Assembly (NCBI GenBank): GCA_964411985.1
Contig: CAYPNF010000004.1
Location: 1 to 64,000, forward strand
Length of the DNA: 64,000 nucleotides
Source of the DNA: CAYPNF01 sp964411985
Lineage (GTDB): Bacteria; Verrucomicrobiota; Verrucomicrobiia; Limisphaerales; J093
Direction: 5' to 3'
Shown: positions 8,614 to 16,173 of the stretch, in pieces
Numbering within the stretch: the stretch's first letter is position 1
Layout: every line of letters starts with the position of its first letter
Made by a program: the position numbers and the translations under genes
The notes under the pieces: generated by a model
The model's input: only the letters and a program-made list of their open reading frames with translations
What the model was told of the DNA's origin: nothing
The model's database searches: none

Positions 8614-10299
8614 TCATTTCTCGTTTCGCATGCTCCGGTTCCGGGCGCGAAGGAGCAGCAGCCCCTTCCAGAACGGAGGCTTCGGGGATACGGGTTCAGA
8701 CGCGATCGTGCGCAGGTCGCGCTCAAGCTGGGTGCGGGTGTAGAGGGTCCAAAAAACAGAATTGGCGAGGCTCACCAGAAGGTACAAGAGGACCATTTTT
8801 CCCGTGGTCAGGCTTCCGGGGCCTTGGGTGTGCCACACCGCCACCCCAAGGATGCCGGCGAGGATCGCCCAAGGCAGCAGCAGGATCCTGGTTCCCACCA
8901 TTCCCACTGCCTGATTCAGGTGCGGGCTGATGGTTCCCACCCAGAGGCTCAGATACCCGATCGCCAGCAAATCCAGAGGTAGCAGCAACCCACGGCCCAC
9001 ATAGAGCAGCAGCGCCGACTCTCGCTGGTCGAACAGGTCCTGCAATGCCAGCGAGCACAAGAGCAGGTCGCCCAGCAGGATGAAAGCCACAATCGCTCCG
9101 AACTGTCGCACGAGGAAGCGGATTTGTCCGTGCCGGACGTCTCCGATCGTGAGTGGCGTGGTGAGCATCAACTCCAGGGCATTGCTGCGACGGTCTTCCG
9201 CGATGGAACGGACCGCTGCCCCGGCTGCCCAGAGCTTAACGACACTGTGAACACAGAAAGACAGAATGCCCAGCAGGACCGGATCCCGCCAGTCTTGCGG
9301 GCTCGATCGTACTTGCATGGCCAGAAAGCCGCCCGCCAGGATCAGCAAAGCGGCCGCCACATGCGGGGTAAACCGGTTGCGGGCTGAGCGCCAAAGGAAA
9401 GCGTTCGTCTCCAGGAGTCGGTGCCGATACTCGGTCTTGCCCGGTTCGTTTCCCTCTAAGAGAAGTCTGGGGAGGTTGGCCAAGCTGAGCCCGGTGTTCT
9501 CCCGAGGATGGTCTTGCCACACCCGCGGCAACAGCGTTGAGGCCGCGAAAAAGAAGAACAGGATTTCCCCGATCGCCACCGCGTTGGCCGTCCAATATCC
9601 CCTGGTACCGTCCGGACTGCGGTCACCCCCCAGACTGGAAGCCAAGGCATAGCCGGGGCTGAGCGAGACAAGGGACACATCTAGCTTGGGGCGGGTTCCC
9701 CCTCGCAGTTGCTCAGTCACCTTCCAGAGCGGGTAGAGAACCGGGCCGAGGAGGCAAACGAGAATCAGAAGGAATGCCAAGGCACCGGCGACCATTCCCC
9801 GCCTGCTGACGGCGGAGCAGAACAAGCCAATCGAGAGCGCCAAGCCAAGGCCCAGCCCGATACTGAATGCCGCCTTGGCGAGATCCACAATCTCAGTCCC
9901 TCCAAGCAGGATGGCAATGGCCAGGATGGGCACGACTCCCAAAAGCGCATAGCCTGATGTCAGCGAACAGGCGGCCAGTTTCCCGAGCGCAACGTCATAC
10001 CCCTTCAAATCCGTGAGGAAGAGCAACCCCAGGGTTCCTTCCTGCTTCTCGTCTGTGATGGAGTTGGCCGTCAGCCGGATTCCCAGTAACAGCGCAAAGA
10101 GATAGCAGAGCCAGCCCAGCGTGTGAAACAGCCCTGTCCCCACCCTGGCAGGGCTAATAAAGGGCACCTGCTGCATGTAAAGGTAGAAGACCGCCGAAAG
10201 GACCATGGCCAAGAGAGAATAGGAGACGCGGGTCCAGTACGTGGACGCTTTCCGGGCGCCTACCCGCAATTCTCTCTCAACTACGGGCAGAAAGGTCAT
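8614..10299 (-). CDS. Double ABC-2 type permease, first of three tandem paralogues
   Basis: A 561-residue polytopic protein beginning LPVVERELRVGARK. The duplicated ABC-2 signature appears as DEKQEGTLGLLFLTDLKG in the first half and EDRRSNALELMLTTPLTI in the second. It starts 22 bases downstream of the gatB stop on the same strand, so it may be transcribed from the gatB promoter. Membrane segments alternate with short loops over the whole length except a soluble stretch of about 80 residues at mid-protein. Role and substrate are not evident; the absence of a linked nucleotide-binding subunit is shared by all three copies. Confidence 0.82.
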   Translation of the reverse strand: MTFLPVVERELRVGARKASTYWTRVSYSLLAMVLSAVFYLYMQQVPFISPARVGTGLFHTLGWLCYLFALLLGIRLTANSITDEKQEGTLGLLFLTDLKGYDVALGKLAACSLTSGYALLGVVPILAIAILLGGTEIVDLAKAAFSIGLGLGLALSIGLFCSAVSRRGMVAGALAFLLILVCLLGPVLYPLWKVTEQLRGGTRPKLDVSLVSLSPGYALASSLGGDRSPDGTRGYWTANAVAIGEILFFFFAASTLLPRVWQDHPRENTGLSLANLPRLLLEGNEPGKTEYRHRLLETNAFLWRSARNRFTPHVAAALLILAGGFLAMQVRSSPQDWRDPVLLGILSFCVHSVVKLWAAGAAVRSIAEDRRSNALELMLTTPLTIGDVRHGQIRFLVRQFGAIVAFILLGDLLLCSLALQDLFDQRESALLLYVGRGLLLPLDLLAIGYLSLWVGTISPHLNQAVGMVGTRILLLPWAILAGILGVAVWHTQGPGSLTTGKMVLLYLLVSLANSVFWTLYTRTQLERDLRTIASEPVSPKPPFWKGLLLLRARNRSMRNEK

Positions 10300-10321
10300 G
10301 AGGGGTGAGGAAAGGCCGGCA

Positions 10322-11746
10322 TCAGGCTTTCAGTTTTCGCTCCAGGATTTCGCCCGCGAGCGTTGGATTGGCCTTGCCCTTGCTCAGTTTCATGACCTGT
10401 CCCTTCAGGAAGTTCAGCGCCGCCCCCTTTCCGGCCTTGTAGTCCGCCACACTCCGGGGGTTTGCGGCCAGGGCCTCGTCACAAAAACCTTCGATTGCCG
10501 ATACGTCGCTCACCTGGACCCAGCCCTTCCGCTCGACAATGGCCTTTGGGAAATCTCCCGTCGCGAACATCTCCGCGAAGACCTCCTGGGCGATCTTGCT
10601 GCTGATGGTGCCCGCCTCGACGAGCGTGACGAGCTCGCACAGCGCCTCCTGCGGGAATCGTACTGCGCTCAGGTCGGTCTGTGCCTCGGTCATCTTCGCG
10701 CGCAGGTTGTTGATGATCCAGTTCGCCAGAGCCTTGGGATTGCGCGTGCTGCGGGCCGCTGACTCAAAATAGTCCCCTAACGCCCGATCGCGCACGAAAG
10801 TCTCAGCGTCGGATGGCAGGATCTGGTACTCTTGACAGAAGCGCTGTTTGCGGGCCAGCGGAAGCTCCACGACGCGTTGACGCACCTCGTTCAGCCACGC
10901 TTCCGTGGGAACCCACGGCATGAGGTCTGGCTCCGGGAAGTAGCGGTAGTCATGGGCGTCTTCCTTGGTGCGCATCGGCTCCGTTCGGCCAGATTCATCA
11001 TCCCAACGACGGGTCTCCTGGGAGAGTTGGCCACCGCGGCTGACGACCTCGATTTGACGGGGCATCTCATAGTCCAGCGCGCGACGCACCCCGCTGAAGC
11101 TGTTCATGTTCTTGATCTCAATCTTGGCCCCCAATTTCGTCTGACCCTTGGGACGGACGCTTACGTTGACATCGCAGCGGACCATCCCTTTTTCCATGTC
11201 GCAGTCGCTGATCCCCCCATACACCAGGATATCCCGCAAACCGTTGAGGTAGGCGTAGGCCATCTCGGAACTGGTGATGTCCGGTTCGGAAACGATTTCC
11301 AGCAGAGGCACTCCGGCGCGGTTGAAGTCCACCCCACTGTGACGGTCAAAATGAGAACTCTTCCCCACATCCTCTTCCAGGTGAGCGCGGGTCAGACGGA
11401 CCTTGGCAATCGTCCCTGCAAATTCAAACTCAACGACGCCACCCAGGTTTGAGGGACGGTCATATTGGGTAATCTGATAGTTCTTAGGCATGTCCGGATA
11501 GAAGTAGTTCTTCCGGTCGAACTTGGCGTAAGGGGCGATACTGCACTGGAGGAGCATGCCGGTCAAAGTGGTCAAACGCAGAGCTTCCTCGTTGGGAACC
11601 GGCAGAACTCCCGGCATGCCGAGGCACACGGGGCAAACGTGGGTGTTCGGATCCGCTCCGAAGGAGTTGGCGCAGCCGCACCACATTTTCGACTTGGTTT
11701 TCAACTGCACATGGGTTTCGAGCCCAATCGCCGCTTCGTATTCCAT
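10322..11746 (-). CDS. gatB: Aspartyl/glutamyl-tRNA(Asn/Gln) amidotransferase subunit B
   Basis: A 474-residue GatB. With GatA and GatC it converts mischarged Glu-tRNA(Gln) or Asp-tRNA(Asn) to the correct amide, phosphorylating the carboxylate and binding the tRNA. The N terminus has the conserved IGLETHVQL, then the zinc-binding cysteines WCGC and VCPVCLGMPG. FDRKNYFYPDMPKNYQI and the EEDVGKS segment are diagnostic. The C-terminal YqeY-like tail ends LKGQVMKLSKGKANP. Length is standard. gatA and gatC are not in the window. TAAGCT lies six bases before the ATG, a weak leaderless-type signal. Three permease genes follow on the same strand. Confidence 0.96.
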   Translation of the reverse strand: MEYEAAIGLETHVQLKTKSKMWCGCANSFGADPNTHVCPVCLGMPGVLPVPNEEALRLTTLTGMLLQCSIAPYAKFDRKNYFYPDMPKNYQITQYDRPSNLGGVVEFEFAGTIAKVRLTRAHLEEDVGKSSHFDRHSGVDFNRAGVPLLEIVSEPDITSSEMAYAYLNGLRDILVYGGISDCDMEKGMVRCDVNVSVRPKGQTKLGAKIEIKNMNSFSGVRRALDYEMPRQIEVVSRGGQLSQETRRWDDESGRTEPMRTKEDAHDYRYFPEPDLMPWVPTEAWLNEVRQRVVELPLARKQRFCQEYQILPSDAETFVRDRALGDYFESAARSTRNPKALANWIINNLRAKMTEAQTDLSAVRFPQEALCELVTLVEAGTISSKIAQEVFAEMFATGDFPKAIVERKGWVQVSDVSAIEGFCDEALAANPRSVADYKAGKGAALNFLKGQVMKLSKGKANPTLAGEILERKLKA

Positions 11747-11901
11747 AGACCCAGCTTATGTGCCACAGAATCCGGCATTTGACACTCCTTTTCTTGGCCG
11801 CCCCGGGTTTACGGAGAGGGGACCGTCTAGGAGCTCCTCACCTCACTCCAAAAGCTTCGCCAGAACGGAAGGGTCCGTCGAATTCCGCCAGGTCTTGGAG
11901 T

Positions 11902-11927
11902 GCGGCGCCCTCAGGTGCCGCTTTTTT
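11902..11927 (+). terminator. Terminator-like hairpin with T tract in the gatB / HzsA-like divergent gap
   Basis: GCGGCGCC, loop CTCA and GGTGCCGC form an eight-pair stem (one G-T pair) at 11902-11921, followed by six T. On the plus strand there is no gene upstream to terminate, since gatB leaves in the other direction. It could stop antisense transcription into the 12029 gene or be a stand-alone REP-type palindrome. The rest of 11747-12028 shows no gene. Confidence 0.55.
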
Positions 11928-12028
11928 GAATCCTTCTCAATCCACCTGCCCCCCGGTCCACTGCGAGGCTTTTTGAGTGGCGTCGGCCCCCTGTGGATGG
12001 TATGGGATAGGTAAGTCACTCGCCATTT

Positions 12029-15000
12029 GTGAAAACTCCAGTGCTTATCGATCGATCGACTTTGAGGGGCTCCCAGTTCTTCTGCCTCCTTCGTTGCGCG
12101 TGGATCGCCGCCTTCCTGACGACCGCGCTGGGTTTTGGGGCGAATTCCAGTTCAGACGGTTCTTTCCGATCGCGCCTGGAAAACGTTGATGTGCCAGCCT
12201 TGCGCCGGGCGGCCGCCGATCTCGCCCGGACCTGGCCCGAGGAGTGTGGGCCAAGACTGGAGGGCTGGAACCGGGAGTTGGACCGGCTCGCTGGAGGTTT
12301 GGACCGAATTCGGGCAGGCGTCGCACGTGGAGAGTCAAAGGCTGTGGAGGAAGGACAAGCAGCCTTGGTCTTGCAGAGGGGGATCCTGATGTCCAACCCT
12401 CTGCTTCGTGATTTCCCCTCCCTGTTGCTCGTGCGACGCAATGCCAAGGCGCCAAGCTTGGGATTACCGCAGAATTGGGAGAGTAACTGTATTTTGCCCC
12501 GGACAGGGTACGATAACGATATCGCTCTCCTGCCTCCACTCTCGCCGGATTCGCCCCTGAAGACGCTCTATCGGCCTGCTGACGACACCTTCGTTGGAGA
12601 CCTTGAACTTCATTTCGATGCGGATCGAATCCTCTTCAGCCAATCCAATCCGACTCGGCCATGGCAGGTTTATGAAGTCAAGACCGACGGCACAGGGCTT
12701 CGGCAGATCACGCCGGACATGGGGGCTGACGTGGACAATTACGATGCCTGCTACCTTCCCGACGGTGATATTCTCTTCGGATCCACGGCTACGATGGTCG
12801 CAGTGCCCTGTGTGAACGGTGCGGCGAACGTGGCGGACCTCTACCGGCTCTCTGCGGACGGCAAGACGGTGAGGCAGCTTTGCTTCGACCAGGAACACAA
12901 CTGGTGCCCCACAGTACTCAACAACGGTCGGGTTCTTTACCTGCGCTGGGAGTATGCGGACATCCCCCACTCGAATTCGCGCCGGCTTTTCCACATGAAT
13001 CCGGACGGGACCGGGCAAATGCTCTACTACGGTGCAGAATCTTATTGGCCCAACGGCGTTTTCTTCGCCCGTCCCATTCCCGGTCACCCTACCGAAGTGG
13101 TGGGCATTGTGACCGGCCATCATGGAGTGCCGCGTATGGGAGAGCTGGTGATCTTTGACCCCCAGCGGGGGCGGTCTGAGGCGCATGGGGCGGTGCAACG
13201 GATTCCTGGTTGGGGCAAGAAAGTGGAGCGAGTGGTCAAGGACGCTGTGGCCGATGCTTCCTGGCCCAAGTTCCTTCACCCCTATCCCCTGGGTCGAGCC
13301 GACGGGGAAGGTTCGGGTAAGTACTTCCTCGTCTCCTGCAAACCTACCCCCGATTCTCTCTGGGGTATCTATCTGGTCGATGTCTTCGACAACCTCCTTC
13401 TGCTGCGTGAAGAGCCTGGCTATGCCCTGTTGGAGCCGACTCCCCTAGAGAAACGTCCAGTACCACCCGTGATTCCAAACCGGATCCAACCCGATCGAAA
13501 GGATGCGCTGGTGTACCTGGCCGACATCTATGCAGGGCCGGGCTTGCGGGGGATTCCGAAAGGCGAAGTCAAATCGCTCCGGGTGTTCACCTACGTCTAC
13601 GGCTATCGGGGGATGGGCGGGCTGTACGGGACGGTGGGAATGAACGGCCCCTGGGATATGCGCAGGGTGCTGGGAACGGTTCCGATCGAGGAGGATGGCT
13701 CGGTCTTTTTCCGCATTCCGGCCAACACCCCCATCGCCGTGCAACCGCTCGATGCCGAAGGACAGGCGCTCCAACAAATGCGGAGTTGGTTCACGGGCAT
13801 GCCAGGGGAAGTCCTTTCCTGCGTGGGTTGTCACGAGACCCAGAACAGCGCCGCACCGTCTCTCCAACCAGTGGCCTCCCGCCGCGAACCCGTCGACATC
13901 ACCCCGTGGTATGGGCCGCCCCGCGGTTTCTCCTTCGCGCGCGAAGTGCAGCCGGTGTTGGACTCGAAGTGCGTGAGTTGCCACAATGGAACGACCGAAG
14001 GGCCTCGCGGTCCGGTTTGGAGCTTACGCGGGGATCAACCCATGCCTGCGTGGTCCTCCAAGTTGCCTGGGATGCAGAACCCGCAGTGGGGCGGCAAGTT
14101 CACCGTGGCCTACGCCAATCTTCACAAGTTCGTGCGACACCCGGGAATCGAAAGTGACATCCAGATGCTCGCCCCTATGGACGTTCATGCCTCGAGCACG
14201 GAGTTGGTGCAAGTTCTTCGAAAGGGCCACTACGGTGTGACTCTGAGCCGACGAGAATGGGACTCGCTGTTTACCTGGATCGACCTGAACACACCATTTC
14301 ACGGCGACTGGTTCTCCATCGCGGGTAAGCAGGCCGAGCAGTGTGAGACGCGCCGGGCCGAGTTGCGCCGGGCCTACGGGAATGTGGACGATTTCCAGAT
14401 CGATCCCGTTCCTCCGCAGAGTGTTGTTCCGGCTCCTTTAGCCAAGGTTCCTGTTGCAGCGCCCGGTTCGGCAGCATTGCCAGCTGCCGCCGTCTCGGTC
14501 CCTCGGCCCGGGCGATCACTCCAGTCCCTCGACTTGGGCGGCGGAGTCAGGATGTCTTTTGCCTATGTCCCCCCCGGCGAATTCCGGATGGGCAGCTTAG
14601 ACGGAGCCGACGACGAGAGGCCCTCCACTGTGATCCAGCTACAGCAAGGGTTTTGGATGGGGGTAACCGAGGTGAGCAATGAGCAGTACCGACAGTTCGA
14701 TGGCGCACACGACAGTCGGCGCGAGTTGGTGCAGGGCTATCAGTTTGGCATGGAAGGCTATCCTCTTTTTGAACCCGCACAACCTGTGGTCCGTGTTGCC
14801 TGGCGCCAAGCGGTGGATTTCTGCGCCTGGCTCTCCGCCCGCACCGGGTTGAAGGTGCAACTCCCCACGGAGGCCCAATGGGAGTACGCTTGTCGAGCCG
14901 GTTCCAGCACCCCGTTCTCCTATGGCGATCTCGACACCGATTTCTCCTCTCACGCCAATCTCGCCGATCTCAAGACCCGGGAGTTTGCCTGTGACACCTA

Positions 15001-15400
15001 CCTCCACGACCGCATCGTTCCGCTTCAGGACCCGACGGAATCAGACGACTGGCTGCCCAAAGACACGCGATGGAACGATGGCGGCCTCGTCTCCGTGAAA
15101 GTGGGCAGCTATCTTCCAAACCCTTGGGGTCTCCACGATATGCATGGAAACGTCGCTGAATGGACCCGGAGTGCCTATCGGCCGTATCCCTATTCCGACG
15201 ACGATGGCCGGGACCAGCTCGACGGGGATGCGCCGCGGGTCGCGCGTGGCGGCTCCTGGCGCGATCGACCCAGCCGTGCCACTTCCTCCTATCGTCTCGC
15301 CTACCGCCCCTACCAATCCATCTTCAACGTCGGCTTCCGCGTCATCCTCGACGAGGATCGAGACAGCCTGGCGCGGGTGGAAGAGACCTTTACGCGCTGA
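12029..15400 (+). CDS. Secreted dihaem HzsA-like protein fused to a SUMF1/FGE-like domain
   Basis: An 1123-residue exported fusion. A hydrophobic signal segment lies at about 18-38. The middle region (about 150-590) has TolB/propeller-like repeats such as DADRILFSQSN and YLPDGDILFGS, as in the hydrazine-synthase-alpha-like family common in PVC bacteria. Two haem c sites follow: CVGCH at 598-602 and CVSCH at 648-652. Residues about 832-1110 are a SUMF1/formylglycine-generating-enzyme fold, with PPGEFRMGS, LPTEAQWEYACRAG, DMHGNVAEW and VARGGSWRDR. The cysteine pair that binds copper in genuine formylglycine-generating enzymes after RGGSW is absent, so this domain probably does not activate sulfatases. 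The start is GTG at 12029. No operon partner is evident. A role in periplasmic electron transfer or substrate binding is inference. It is not evidence for anammox. Confidence 0.85.
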   Translation: MKTPVLIDRSTLRGSQFFCLLRCAWIAAFLTTALGFGANSSSDGSFRSRLENVDVPALRRAAADLARTWPEECGPRLEGWNRELDRLAGGLDRIRAGVARGESKAVEEGQAALVLQRGILMSNPLLRDFPSLLLVRRNAKAPSLGLPQNWESNCILPRTGYDNDIALLPPLSPDSPLKTLYRPADDTFVGDLELHFDADRILFSQSNPTRPWQVYEVKTDGTGLRQITPDMGADVDNYDACYLPDGDILFGSTATMVAVPCVNGAANVADLYRLSADGKTVRQLCFDQEHNWCPTVLNNGRVLYLRWEYADIPHSNSRRLFHMNPDGTGQMLYYGAESYWPNGVFFARPIPGHPTEVVGIVTGHHGVPRMGELVIFDPQRGRSEAHGAVQRIPGWGKKVERVVKDAVADASWPKFLHPYPLGRADGEGSGKYFLVSCKPTPDSLWGIYLVDVFDNLLLLREEPGYALLEPTPLEKRPVPPVIPNRIQPDRKDALVYLADIYAGPGLRGIPKGEVKSLRVFTYVYGYRGMGGLYGTVGMNGPWDMRRVLGTVPIEEDGSVFFRIPANTPIAVQPLDAEGQALQQMRSWFTGMPGEVLSCVGCHETQNSAAPSLQPVASRREPVDITPWYGPPRGFSFAREVQPVLDSKCVSCHNGTTEGPRGPVWSLRGDQPMPAWSSKLPGMQNPQWGGKFTVAYANLHKFVRHPGIESDIQMLAPMDVHASSTELVQVLRKGHYGVTLSRREWDSLFTWIDLNTPFHGDWFSIAGKQAEQCETRRAELRRAYGNVDDFQIDPVPPQSVVPAPLAKVPVAAPGSAALPAAAVSVPRPGRSLQSLDLGGGVRMSFAYVPPGEFRMGSLDGADDERPSTVIQLQQGFWMGVTEVSNEQYRQFDGAHDSRRELVQGYQFGMEGYPLFEPAQPVVRVAWRQAVDFCAWLSARTGLKVQLPTEAQWEYACRAGSSTPFSYGDLDTDFSSHANLADLKTREFACDTYLHDRIVPLQDPTESDDWLPKDTRWNDGGLVSVKVGSYLPNPWGLHDMHGNVAEWTRSAYRPYPYSDDDGRDQLDGDAPRVARGGSWRDRPSRATSSYRLAYRPYQSIFNVGFRVILDEDRDSLARVEETFTR

Positions 15401-15560
15401 AGGAAAGAATGGTGATCGAACGGTAGTGGTGACACGGCACACCGCCGGGTGTGTGTCAGGTCAAGAGACTGCCCTGGCCACGATTTCTTTTTTGCGGCGT
15501 CGCCCGTGCGAAAGGTGCTGTCATGACTGTTCCATCCGATTATCAGTAAAAGGTAAGACT

Positions 15561-16045
15561 ATGTTCATTGTGTGGGGAAAGAAGCGCGTCGAACGCACAA
15601 TTGGCTTTGTGACCGACTTTTGCCCGACTTGCCGCGATATTCGGGGGTTCCAGTTGAACCGAGTGGGCCGGCAAGTCACCTATACTACATTTCTTTCGGT
15701 GAGGGGAAGTTGGTAGGACATATCCTCTGCTGCAGTGAGTGTGGTGTGATTTTGAGCACTGATCCGACGCGATATGCACGACCGCAAAAGGACTCAGGAA
15801 ACGGCCTTGAGGGGTTGATCCGAGATACGTTTCCGAACGTGTATGAGGTCTACGCGGCTCGGTTGGAATTGGAAAAGCAGGTGCGTCGCTCACGTTCGGC
15901 GTTGTCAGGCGAGGAGTACAAGCGTTTCCTCATGGAGCCATTTGCCTTGCTGAACCCACAGGTCGAAGAGAGGTTTGCCAAGTCCACGGAAATGGACAAA
16001 CAGTCGAGCTTCGGATGCCTGGGCACGATCTTGATCGCATCTTAA
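15561..16045 (+). pseudogene. Frameshifted zinc-ribbon-like hypothetical gene
   Basis: Starting at ATG 15561 behind AAGGTAAGACT, the first frame encodes about 40 plausible residues including a CPTC pair (DFCPTCRDIRGF) and then drifts and stops at about 15716. The next frame continues with HLYYISFGEGKLVGHI, a second CxxC pair in CCSECG, and a charged helical C-terminal part up to 16045. Inserting one base near 15679 joins both into one protein of about 160 residues with a four-cysteine zinc-ribbon pattern. So the gene carries a one-base deletion, either real or a sequencing error. No standard slippery heptamer is seen at the junction. Family and function are not recognised. Confidence 0.6.
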
Positions 16046-16173
16046 TCGTCGACAGTGGACCACGTGCAGGTGTTGGGGTAGCCTCCGGTCGTTTGGAGGC
16101 CATTACGAACTATGGAAAAGGTATACCAAATGTCGAAGGTGGAGATGTGTTTTGCCACAGGGCAGGGAGTGGT

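Noticed and set aside
12029..15400. Hydrazine synthase / anammox gene
   Set aside because: The HzsA-like fold is common in PVC bacteria outside anammox, the other subunits are absent, and the protein is fused to a SUMF1 domain.
15431..15457. Hairpin after the HzsA-like gene (GACACGGCACACC / GGTGTGTGTC)
   Set aside because: It needs a bulge and has no T tract, so terminator function is not supported.
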